Assembly (NCBI GenBank): GCA_907165275.2
Contig: OU015672.1
Span: 2,896,501-2,960,500, forward strand
Direction of reading: 5' to 3'
From: Zygaena filipendulae
Lineage: Eukaryota > Arthropoda > Insecta > Lepidoptera > Zygaenidae
Length of the DNA stretch: 64,000 bases
Position numbers and translations under genes: made by a program. The notes under the pieces are model-generated. The model worked only from the letters and a program-made list of their open reading frames with translations. It had not been told where the DNA came from and ran no database searches. Positions 55,570 to 64,000 of this stretch are shown here, piece by piece. Each line of letters starts with the position of its first letter. The stretch's first letter is position 1.

Positions 55570-56100
55570 GTTTTTACGCTCATTTAGATTATTCATAACG
55601 AACCATCTAATGATCCACTGCGCCCCAACAGTGTTTCGCGCCATGCACTACGCGATTATTTTATAGACTATTCATAACGAACCGTCTAATGGTCAACTGC
55701 GCCCTGACAAAGTCTCGGTGCACACTTGCCGAACAATATTTGTAATAAAAAGAAAGGTTTGGATGCAGCTAGCTGCGTACCAATAGTGATTTTATAGACT
55801 ATTCATAACGAACCGTCTTTCGTAATGATAAACACAATACGATAAACACATAATAAACGTTCACGAAGCGCATCGGCCCACGCTTACACACACTCGATCG
55901 CCGTGCATGCGCGCGCTCGCCTCTGCACAACGCACCCCGAGAGCCAAGCGTACTGACGAATATCGATATGTCTCCGCACGAATCGTCCTAACGGACAACT
56001 GCACATTGACTATATTTCGCGCCAAGAATAACGCGTTTGTTTTATAGACTATTCATAACGAACCGTCTACTGTAATGATAAAAATCAATACAGGTTTTCC
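55570..56100. repeat. Diverged repeat units with 'ttcataacgaaccgtct'
   Basis: 'attcataacgaacc' plus A/G and 'tcta' appears near 55590, 55671, 55801 and 56049. The last two are each followed by 'gtaatgataaa' and then 'agcgcatcggccca' (55867, 56117). This suggests a complex tandem array with units of about 250 bp, cut by the Tc1 element at 56228. Confidence 0.6.
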
Positions 56101-56227
56101 TCAAGACACCTCGTTCGCGGAGCGCATCGGCCCACATACACATTCATGCAACCTCCGAATAGGTATCGCAATCGCGCACGTTCGCCTTTGCACAGCGCAA
56201 TTCGCGTGTAATGAGCATTTTTTAATA

Positions 56228-57783
56228 CACACATCAAAAGTGTCTAGGGATCAAGCATTTTTATGCGGATTTCTTGAGATTGAGATGTGGCTTTGTAATA
56301 AATTTATGATTTTATAAATTTATATGGATCCTTTTTGGTGCATTACATAATTTGAATCAGGAACTGTCAATCAAATTCGAGTAAAAGATGAAAATCAGCT
56401 GTCAATATTTTCCCTATAAAAACATACAACGCATTGAAGACATTATTAGTGCTACTGTTTCCCTACTACTGATTAAAACCAACGTTATTATGGAGCGGCG
56501 ACGTCATTTAAGCAGGGAAGAAATGCTCAGAGCCGTGGGAATGATAGAAGCTGGTTCCCGGCAACGTACTGTGGCTTTAGCTCTGAATACAAGTCAGAGT
56601 GTTATCAGTCGACTTTGGACACGTTACCGAAGCACTGGTACCGTGGCTGAGCGCCATGGAGGACGGTATCGCTGCACCACACGGAGACAAGACCGATACA
56701 TTCAAATCTTAACTCGAAGAGCTCCAACAATAACCGCCATAATGTTAGCCGTGAGGCTTCATCACTATTCAGGGAACTTAATTAGCGACCAAACAGTCAG
56801 AAACCGCTTGCATGAAGTGAACCTTCATTCCCGAAGACCGCTACGGGTACCACCTATAGCAATGCACAATCGTAGGATTCGATATCAATGGGCTCTTGAA
56901 CACAGAAATTGGGCAGAAGAACAATGGCGTTTCGTGTGCTTTTCTGATGAGTCTCGTTTTGGTATGAGACCGGATACAAGACGTATACGACACTGGAGAA
57001 CCCCTGGACGCCAACAGCGACTAAAATCCTGCCAGGAAGTCCATCCTTATAGTGGTGGAACCATCATGGTATGGGCGGGTATTTGGATCGGCGGAAGAAC
57101 TGAGTTGATTTGGATCAGAGGCAACCTCAACGCTAAAATTTATGCTGAGACGATTGTATCAGACGTCATCGTTCCTCTACAAGTGCAAATCGGTCCCTTA
57201 TTTCAGTTAATGCATGATAATGCACGACCGCACACCGCAAGAGTTGTAAGACAGACTCTCGCCGCAGCTAACATCAATGTCCTGCCCTGGCCTGCTCAGT
57301 CGCCAGACTTGAACCCGATTGAGCATGCATGGGATATGCTACTGAGAAGAGCTCTGCCGAATATGGAGGGTATCCAGTCGCAAGAAGACCTTTTTTTGTT
57401 GTTGCAACGAACATGGGCGGCCATTCCACAGCGTGATTTGGATGAACTCATTTTGAGTATGCCAAACCGATGTTCTTGTGTTGTTAGTGTTCGCGGTAGA
57501 AACACGGATTATTAATTGTTTAAGTTACCCAATAAAATTTTAAAGAAAACTGTTATTTCAACTTTTTTTCGAACTTTAATGTTAGTGGTTCAAATGTCAA
57601 AAATCCCTTTATTAGGAAAATGGCAAATTTCTTTATTAATGCAAAGGTGACTTGGTTTATCGTTACTGTGACAAACGAAAACACTTTATTTGATGAATCC
57701 TTAAAGAAAATTTTAATTAATATCAATCAGGAGAAAAGTTATTGCAAAAATATATGTTGATCCCTAGACACTTTTGATGTGTG
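56228..57783 (+). mobile_element. Complete Tc1-type element (1556 bp)
   Basis: Both ends carry the same inverted repeat of 27 bases, starting CACACATCAAAAGTGTCTAG, flanked by TA on each side (56226-56227 and 57784-57785). The transposase inside is unbroken. Identical ends and an open frame indicate recent insertion. Confidence 0.93.
56490..57515 (+). CDS. Tc1-type DD34E transposase, intact
   Basis: 341 codons from ATG 56490 ('MERRRHLSREEMLRAVGMIE'). The frame extends 34 codons further upstream to 56388, but the later ATG starts at the usual place before the first helix-turn-helix ('RTVALALNTSQSVISRLW'). A second basic helical domain follows. The catalytic core has 'CFSDESRFGM' (Asp), 'MHDNARPHTARVV' (Asp) and 'SPDLNPIEHAWD' (Glu), with 34 residues between the last two. 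The length is typical (about 340). It binds the 27-bp ends and inserts at TA. Possibly active. Confidence 0.93.
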   Translation: MERRRHLSREEMLRAVGMIEAGSRQRTVALALNTSQSVISRLWTRYRSTGTVAERHGGRYRCTTRRQDRYIQILTRRAPTITAIMLAVRLHHYSGNLISDQTVRNRLHEVNLHSRRPLRVPPIAMHNRRIRYQWALEHRNWAEEQWRFVCFSDESRFGMRPDTRRIRHWRTPGRQQRLKSCQEVHPYSGGTIMVWAGIWIGGRTELIWIRGNLNAKIYAETIVSDVIVPLQVQIGPLFQLMHDNARPHTARVVRQTLAAANINVLPWPAQSPDLNPIEHAWDMLLRRALPNMEGIQSQEDLFLLLQRTWAAIPQRDLDELILSMPNRCSCVVSVRGRNTDY

Positions 57784-57785
57784 TA

Positions 57786-58433
57786 TATAAAATATATTGG
57801 CCGTCTTCGCTTATGACACTCTCACGAATGTATAATGCATTTCCGGACCTTTACACAAACCGTTTACACGATTTATGTGCAGCCCGCACGACCACGACGT
57901 TCTTTGCATGATAATATTATTTAAAAATCTATATGAGAAAATAAATTTTATATTTGATAAATGCGCAAAAATATTATTTTATGTGTCCGTTCGTGGCTCC
58001 CCCCATGCTCGTTCATCTATTTTCACACATCTATCAACTTATTTCCTCCGGACACTTTTGCCACACACCCCTGCGTACGGTGGCGTCGTGGATACTGGCG
58101 GTGCGTTCAGCCCTAAAATTCCGAGACGCTTGAGGTGGGGGGATTCGTGTTTTTCAACTTGCTCCTATACTCTTGAAACTCAACATACATTTAGAATTCC
58201 CTAATATAAGCATTTTCCTTCATATAATATTTTGTCCTAACTTCTTTAGTTTAGGAGTTATTTAACAAAAACATACAAATTTTTATTTATAGTTTAAATT
58301 GTTCCGGAACATCCTCTAATAGGTTTTTAACGTATTTTAATGTATGTATTTTGTTATTTCCTATACTTTTAACTATCTTTTATACATTTATTTAGAACCA
58401 AAAAAATTTTGCTAAGCTTAATGTGTCGTCACA
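57786..58433. other. Right part of the TG...CA insertion, no gene
   Basis: AT-rich, with a short GC-richer patch near 58065-58145. No convincing ORF. Confidence 0.4.
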
Positions 58434-58670
58434 ATGTCTCCGAAATGTTCAATTGTTGAGAACGACGGTGAATTGATGTTGATGGCGCTTCACGCACACT
58501 TTCTGCCACAGCATCAATATTCTCGGGTGTACGCACTGTTTTTGGCTTTTCACGCTATGGTTTATCGATGAGGATGCCAGTTTCTTTCACTTTTTTCACA
58601 AGATAACGAAAATACGGAGCTGACGGTGCTGTTCTTCCAAAATCCGTACTGTTATACCCTTAATATATAT
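58434..58670 (-). pseudogene. DD41D mariner, N-terminal part
   Basis: Minus strand: 'TAPSAPYFRYLVKKVKETGI', 'REKPKTVRTPENIDAVAESV' and 'SIHRRSQQLNISET', the DNA-binding half of the mariner whose catalytic half is at 52968-53588. A stop follows 'LIDKP'. The first helices and the right terminal repeat are missing. Confidence 0.75.
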
Positions 58671-59038
58671 ATATAGTATATAGATTTGTAACACATCAGT
58701 ACCGAAAAATGCCAGCTTGCACTTTTCGATCATGGACAAATTCGTGATATTTTACTGTAATTTCAGTAAACTATATAAAATCAACGAATTACGCACTAGA
58801 TTCTAATTTAAAAGACTTTTAATTCTTCAGATAGGAAGTATTCGAAAAATTCGAAATATTCGAATAGTGATCAGCCAAAATGTTCGAATAGTAAATAAGG
58901 CGAATATTCGAATAGGAAGCCCTAAATTCGCCAGGTAAGTCACGTCGTCGAGTCGTTCGACGTCGTCCTCGTCGAGTGATACCGAGAGGAGGTCCCAGTC
59001 CGCGTTTTCCGTGTCCTTTTCCGCCGGAAGTTTGTCCA
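58671..59038. other. No gene recognised; ATTCGAA cluster
   Basis: 58846-58918 holds about six copies of TTCGAAT/ATTCGAA. A minus ORF at 58827-59120 contains 'DKLPAEKDTENADWDLLSVS' but is unlike any family I know. Confidence 0.4.
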
Positions 59039-59269
59039 GCGGAGCTAGGATGCGCAACATGATATGTTTATCGAACGAAAGATAAAATTGTCGACACGAC
59101 AAATATTTGTGGGTGTCCAAACAAAAAAAGTGCAGTAGTGGGGTATTGAGTTGAGACTAGATTCGGTTAAACATTTTTTACCACTGGTAGACAAAACGAT
59201 ATATTATGTCGACGAGAATCGATAAAATGGCTCGATAAAATTTTATCATGTTGCGCATCCTAGCTCCGC
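59039..59269. repeat. Perfect 26-bp inverted repeat with 179-bp spacer
   Basis: 59039-59064 (GCGGAGCTAGGATGCGCAAC plus six bases) is the exact complement of 59244-59269. It may be the ends of a small element or an inversion scar between two copies of a retroelement. Confidence 0.85.
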
Positions 59270-59730
59270 AGGCGGACGAGTTCACCTCCCGACAGGATAA
59301 AGAAATCCGCGGGTTTCCCTGTAAGGATGAAGGTGGGCTGGTCGTTTGTGCCTGCCCATTTCCGGACTGTTGGATCCGTGTTTATTTTCTCCATTCCTGT
59401 CTCTGTGTGAAACAAAAGATAACAATTGGTATTTATTTTTATATATTGCTCACATAATGACCTTCGTCGCCGGTGTATTTCGTTCTTATATCTTGTGGGT
59501 TGGGGCTTGGATAACTCCAGTGTCTTTGTCTCTATTTTCTCCATGCATTCAGCAAGGCTCTTTGTAAGAGTATTTAATTGTTTAGCAAAATCCTCATTAA
59601 AGGTCTGTTTCATCTGTTGTTGCTTCTCTGCTCTCTGTGAGGTTAATTTGAACTGAACTATAAGGCTCCCCATATCTTTGGTATAGGCTTGGGCTACCTT
59701 TGCATGTTGGAGTTGATAAACTGCACACAT
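59260..59730 (-). CDS. Unrecognised coiled-coil ORF (156 codons)
   Basis: From 59730: 'AQAYTKDMGSLIVQFKLTSQ', 'RAEKQQQMKQTFNEDFAKQL' and 'LTKSLAECMEKIETKTLELS', a long charged helix that should form a coiled coil, then a basic 'YKNEIHRRRR' stretch. It overlaps one arm of the 26-bp inverted repeat. It could be a retrotransposon gag or ORF1 piece, but no knuckle or catalytic motif is visible. Low confidence that it is a gene. Confidence 0.25.
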   Translation of the reverse strand: MCAVYQLQHAKVAQAYTKDMGSLIVQFKLTSQRAEKQQQMKQTFNEDFAKQLNTLTKSLAECMEKIETKTLELSKPQPTRYKNEIHRRRRSLCEQYIKINTNCYLLFHTETGMEKINTDPTVRKWAGTNDQPTFILTGKPADFFILSGGELVRLRS

Positions 59731-60137
59731 TCCTTTCAGGCAGAAGTATAGAGAGGAGTAGCCACCTCCACAAGCATCAGTTAGAGTGGGTCTAATACCG
59801 CCATCGCTTAATCTTTGCCGGAAGAGCTGTCTAACATCGATACTTCAAGAAGTTGTTCTTTCTCTTTATATTAAATAATAATTGGCAAAGGTTCTTCTAT
59901 AGAATAACTTACGTCCAGACAAGGTAACGATTTACCATCCCAATGAGCAATAACTACTTCGGGCACTTTATTCTAAAAATCAGATTTAATGGATTCCACT
60001 CTACTGATTTGTGCTATAAAGCGTTGAATAGAAGATTTGTTGATCGGGTAAACGTTCTGCATTCCAGACCCCCTGGATCTCTTTCCTTTTGTAAACATAT
60101 TTTATGTACTTCATCAGCGTGTTGTGTGGGTATATAA
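59731..60137. other. No gene seen
   Basis: Moderately mixed composition, possibly a retrotransposon remnant interrupted by Harbinger element 3. No firm feature. Confidence 0.3.
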
Positions 60138-60296
60138 AACGCCCTGTTAACGTTCAAATTTGTTTGACAAATTTGTTTGTCAAACTTCACGTTTTCGTCA
60201 AACAATCCTGTAGACGATCAAACAAATTTTTTTGGTGTCTTGTAGATTCAGTTCGTAGATTCTTGTCGTGACGTGACGTCCTGTCGAACCTTTATA

Positions 60297-62186
60297 ATGA
60301 GTAAAACAGATGAGGCATTTTTGGCCTTGACTCTAGCACTGTGTATCAAGAAAAAAAAAAAAAAGACGATGGAGTAGAGAATGGTTGAAATTAAGAGAAA
60401 AATATACTCATGAAAATTTGCTAAGAGAAATATTACTCACAGAACGAGAAGACTACACAAACTTCCTGCGCATGGACCATAAAACTTTTGAGGAATTACT
60501 AATATTGCTCCGTCCTCGCATTGAAAAAAAGGACACAGTCATGCGCAAATCTATACCAGCTTCTCAAAGATTATCAATTACTTTGAGGTACTTGGCTAGT
60601 GGGGCCGATTTCGAAGATTTGAAATTTCAAGCCTGCATTGCACCTCGTACATTGAGCGACATTATTATCGAAACATATGAAGCTATAAATGAAACGCTAA
60701 GCAATAATATTCAGGTAAGATTTTAATTTTAAAATAACAAACCACACTTAATTAAAATGAATAAAAATTTTGTATGAAATTTGCTGCTGTATTAGCTTCA
60801 TTTGGACTATTTTCGTTTGATTTCGAGTCTGGAATATGAATAATGACAGGTTGCTCCGTATTCGACTGATATGCTTGTTCTGTTGAAATTAATGATGGTT
60901 CTTGGGAAATAGGCTCTTGAGTGTGGGAGGTTGGAGATTGATTGTACGGAATGGGAGAGGGAGTTTGCAGTACAGGAGATTGTGAGTAATATGTAGGTGA
61001 TTGAATGTGCTGAATGGGAGATGGAGTTGAGGAAATGGAATGTTGATTATTCGGATTGATGATTACTGAATGTCTATGAAGATTTCCTTCTTCTCCTTCG
61101 AAGAGTATTTCGTTTATGAATTTTTCTGCCAGCCGTCTTTGTTGTGCAGTCATCCTTTCAAGTTTAAAAGCCCAGTTTTTTGCCATTGCTTGATATTCAT
61201 TTTCAGGTTTTTTGAAATGATCCCTGGCTAATGTCATTAAGTCATGTTGTAAATCCTCCTTTTTCTTCTTCTTTAGTAGCACTGGTTTTGTAGAAGTTGA
61301 CGGTTGTGAAGCCGTTGCAGTTGATGATTGTGATGATGGTGATTCCTACAAATAAAAATAATATATTTCTTCTAAATTTCAGATACCTAAAACACAAGAA
61401 AATTGGAAGATATTGGGACGACAGTTTGGAAACACGTGGAACTTTCCCAATTGCATTGGAGCTGTAGATGGCAAGCACATTACTTTACAAAAGCCTGAGC
61501 ATTCCGGTTCCTACTACTATAACTATAAAGGAACATACAGCATAGTACTCATGGGTATAGCAAATGCAAATTATGAATTCATCATGGTTGATGTGGGCAC
61601 AAATGGAAGAGTATCGGATGGAGGAGTAATTAAAAATACAAAATTTTGGCATTACTTCGAGAATAATAAGTTGCAGATTCCAGAACCGGATGAATTACCG
61701 AATACAAATAAAAAAATGCCCTTTGTGTTTGTAGGTGATGAAGCTTTCCAGCTACTTCCAAATTTTTTGAAACCGTACAATAAACAGGTGTTAAATGATA
61801 ACAGGCGAATCTTCAATTATCGGTTATCACGTGCTCGACGCGTTATTGAAAATGTATTTGGCATCCTAACAAGTCGTTTTAAGATCTTCCAAAAACCTAT
61901 TAAATTGTCACCTACAAAAGCAAAAATTGTAGTTATGGCATGTTGTCATCTACACAATTTACTTAGGAAACAAAAAAATTACATTCGTCATGGAGAGATA
62001 GACATAGAAGATTGTGTTACGGGGACTACTACGCAGGGTAGTTGGAGAAATGAGCCAATGTTGTTAGGTATTGAACGTACTCGAGCTGGAAATAGTGCGA
62101 CACTAGCAAAACAAGTAAGAGATGATTTTTGTGAGTATTTTGTAACAACGGGTGCTATTCCATGGCAGAACAAATGTTTAGAGTAA
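60297..62186 (+). CDS. Harbinger DDE transposase 3 (two exons, A-run frameshift)
   Basis: ATG 60297 ('MSKTDEAFLALTLALCIKK') runs into 14 A's (60351-60364), after which the conserved frame 'RRWSREWLKLREKYTHENLL' is one base out. Exon 1 ends CAG|GTAAGA at 60714; exon 2 (61383-62186) starts ATACCT in phase. The core has 'NCIGAVDGKHITL' (Asp), 'FIMVDVGTNGRVSDG' (Asp) and 'FNYRLSRARRVIENVFGIL' (Glu). Apart from the homopolymer it is open throughout, so one A more or fewer would restore it. It is more diverged from copies 1 and 2 than they are from each other. Confidence 0.85.
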
Positions 62187-62641
62187 TTTTAAATATCTTA
62201 AGTGTAAAAAAATAATCTAAAATAAAGAATACTATTCACCTGTAATTCTATTATTGTGCTTATGCCTGATTCTCCTTCCATTTGATCTTGTAAAAATTCT
62301 AATTCTTTGTAGTACCATAATGATGGTACATACAGATCATCAGTACTAGAACCAGAAAGCATGGACTTTTTCACTTTGTTGTTTTCGCGGTTAAAACTTG
62401 TACGTAAAATATTGATTTTTTTCTTCACTTCTTCCTCCGTAATATTTCGGCGACACATCTTTAATAAATTTGTCATTTTTTTTATTGCTGCGCTTCTCTT
62501 GTTTTTGTCCATATACTCTGTAGATTTTATTTTCCATAAGATCGGCAAGTCACGATAGATGGAAATAAAATGCAACATAAATTCTTTGTCCGTGATATTG
62601 TTGATATTCTCCACACTGTTGTCACCGGAAAGATCCTCCAT
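60752..62641 (-). CDS. Harbinger MADF-like protein 3 (two exons)
   Basis: Exon 1 62641-62240 (ATG 62641) contains 'FMLHFISIYRDLPILWKIKS', 'RSAAIKKMTNLLKMC' and 'INILRTSFNRENNKVKKSM', a MADF domain. GTGAAT...TTTGTAG joins it in phase 0 to exon 2 (61345-60752). Exon 2 has a Ser/Thr linker, a lysine run, 'YQAMAKNWAFKLERMTAQQR' (BESS-like helix) and a Pro/Ser/Gln repeat ('SPTYYSQSPVLQTPSPIPYN'). Unbroken. Exon 2 sits in the transposase intron, as in the other two elements. Confidence 0.8.
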
Positions 62642-62898
62642 GGTGCTAACGTGGTGCTAACTGCCAAGTTTCCGTGTGAGATACGCTGTGGTGGATAGCG
62701 ACCAACTGTGATATTTTTTGCCAAACACCGCCGTACATGTACAAACGTGTTTGTCAAACACGACTTCAATCAAAATTTTCATCAAACTCGTCAAACACGT
62801 AGATTGTTTGACAAACGCATCAAACAAAGTTGAACACTATCAAATAATTTGACAAACACGTAAAATTTGACAAACAATTTGAAGGTTTACAGGGCGCT

Positions 62899-63140
62899 TA
62901 AGGATCGTCAACATCAACCGACCGGCAGTCTCTTGTTGGGCACGGAGCGAGGCGGACGTGCGTCGGCGCTCGGATCTGGGGGTAGTAGTGAGTCAGTGAT
63001 AAACCGATACCTACCGAGGTATCTCTGTAGTGTGCGTGAACACTACAAGTGGCGAAAAAAAATTAAATTATAAATTAATTCCAAAATTAAAGGTATTCTC
63101 AAGGAAGATTGTGATGATGTAATATCTGTGACTAATAATC
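62899..63140. other. No gene seen; possible LTR edge
   Basis: GC-rich at 62920-62980, then 'gtgaacactacaagtggcg' near 63036, a sequence style found at LTR/primer-binding-site borders of insect retrotransposons. Not enough to name an element. Confidence 0.3.
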
Positions 63141-64000
63141 TCACGTCCACAAATTGTGATCCGACTTCGTCAAAAGAAAAATATATTTTGATAATAGTTG
63201 TTCAATCATGTCTGAGGTAGATGCATTTTTGGATTCCATGTCCAATATTATTAGGTTGATGTGCAATCTGAACTTCTCCTTAAGTGACAGGAAATACATC
63301 CATGTGTCCTCATTACTTAGATCACTGGGATTCTCCCATGCAGTATCCAGATTTACACATCTCTGGGAGTCTTGACCAATTGCCACTATAGCAGATGGCG
63401 GAGAGGGAGCGGTGCCTCTTAAATCAACCCCATTAAGTTCCAACAAACTATTAAATATAAGTCTTGATTCTGGGTTGGATCGAAGTATCAAAGATCCTAT
63501 TCCTCCAGAACCATCTCCGCCACAAAGGGCGTCTCTGGGGTGTAATCTTAATGCTTTGAGAATACTTTGAATTTTGTAATGTGATCCCGTGGCCAATTGA
63601 AATTGTCTCATACCAGATATTAATGGATTCTTAAAATATGGAATTTTGTCTTTTTCAAAAATAATGTCTGATCTTTGACTGTCGGAGGTGCATGGAACGA
63701 ATATTTCAAGGCATGGCAATGCCAATTCCTTTCCCCATCTAAAAGTCTTTAACTGAGATCTTTCATCTTCCCTGTATATAAACTTTGATGCATGACGTGC
63801 CTCCTGATCAACTCTTCTTAGGAATTTTGCATTGAATGATTTTAAACTTCTGTCTGATTGAGAATCTCTTATATTGATGATTTTGTCTTTAATGGATCTG
63901 ATTTGATCTTTTGCATTTTTAGTCATCAAGCCTCTATACAGTATGGAAGTTGATTTGCTAGAAAGTGACAGTAGTCCTGCAATTTTTGAGTCGTTAATGT
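63141..64000 (-). pseudogene. Endogenous viral element: negative-strand RNA virus L gene fragment (methyltransferase region)
   Basis: A minus-strand frame open from the window edge (64000) to a stop at 63141, about 286 codons. It contains '...LCGGDGSGGIGSLILRSN' (glycine-rich SAM-binding loop of an mRNA cap methyltransferase), 'GVDLRGTAPSPPSAI', 'RCVNLDTAWENPSDLSNED' and 'HINLIILDMES'. In mononegavirus L proteins, particularly rhabdovirus-like ones, these appear in this order downstream of the polymerase. It has no stop within the visible part, which is notable for a viral fossil. Truncated at 63141 before the end of the domain; the rest would lie right of the window. Virus family inferred. 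Confidence 0.7.

Larger units (their letters stand above)
53589..58433. mobile_element. TG...CA insertion with 4-bp target duplication (LTR-like)
   Basis: Begins TGTAACTTACCCACCCC, ends TGTGTCGTCACA, and is flanked by ATGT on both sides (53585-53588 and 58434-58437). Removing it with one ATGT joins the two mariner pieces in frame ('ISET' to 'SLRRI'), which proves the edges. It is 4845 bp, or 3287 bp without the Tc1 element inside. TG...CA ends and a 4-bp duplication fit an LTR retrotransposon, but I find no internal repeat of the ends and no gag or pol. A long solo LTR or an unknown element is possible. Confidence 0.7.
60138..62898. mobile_element. PIF/Harbinger element 3, complete (2761 bp)
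   Basis: Ends AACGCCCTGTTAACGTTCAA and AGCGCCCTGTAAACCTTCAA (right end, complement) are similar. TAA flanks both (60135-60137, 62899-62901). TTTGTTTGACAAA-type palindromes are repeated many times inside both ends (60157-60230, 62735-62880). Contains a DDE gene and a MADF-like gene. Confidence 0.85.

Noticed and set aside
63020..63060. LTR/primer-binding site
   Set aside because: 'cactacaagtggcg' is suggestive, but no partner LTR or coding region is attached, so no element was called.

Overview
The window is eukaryotic nuclear DNA from an insect, most likely a lepidopteran. It is AT-rich, its genes have introns with GT/AG borders, and it carries repeats I associate with Lepidoptera: a Helitron relic ending in CTAGT, a tRNA-derived SINE, LINE 3' tails, a piggyBac element, and 'gactccgcccgcg...acagacag' interspersed repeats. 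I see no ordinary single-copy host gene. Almost every coding stretch is a transposon, a retrotransposon or an endogenised virus, so this reads as nested-transposon heterochromatin or a similar accessory region.

Region by region. 1-16.6 kb: a decayed BEL/Pao retrotransposon (minus strand) is split inside its protease by a 14.56-kb insertion (1046-15601). That insertion carries a CACTA/EnSpm-type transposase (plus) and exons of a DUF4806-type partner gene (minus). Nested in it is a six-exon DUF7869/Sola-like DDE gene (6716-10664) with its own subterminal repeats, plus a short Helitron and small hairpins. 17-25 kb: fragments of a P element, a jockey/CR1-like LINE, a Helitron helicase, a hAT transposase and two DD41D mariners (one intact), plus a 210-bp hAT-type MITE with a perfect 8-bp target duplication. 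25.7-27.5 kb: a parvovirus-type helicase fragment next to a 413-codon ORF I do not recognise. 28-34 kb: a tandem duplication of about 400 bp and remnants of DDE_Tnp_4, Tc1, LINE and hAT elements. 34-41 kb: an internally deleted and rearranged piggyBac copy beside an intact one (696-codon transposase) whose 5' part contains an SR-rich first exon and three related cassette exons. 41-63 kb: three PIF/Harbinger elements with DDE and MADF genes, a fourth decayed one, a long fold-back element, a second DUF7869-like gene, a P element and a SINE. It also holds a DD41D mariner split by a TG...CA insertion that itself contains an apparently complete Tc1 element. 63.1-64 kb: a methyltransferase-region fragment of a negative-strand RNA virus L gene, running off the window edge.

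How the genes work together: the clearest cooperation is in the Harbinger elements. Each pairs a DDE transposase with an opposite-strand MADF DNA-binding protein, and in all three copies the exons of the two genes interdigitate, each gene having an exon inside the other's intron. The CACTA-like element seems to use a similar two-gene plan (transposase plus DUF4806 protein). All family names come from motif recognition in the translated sequence without database searches, and splice joins are read from consensus signals and phase only.
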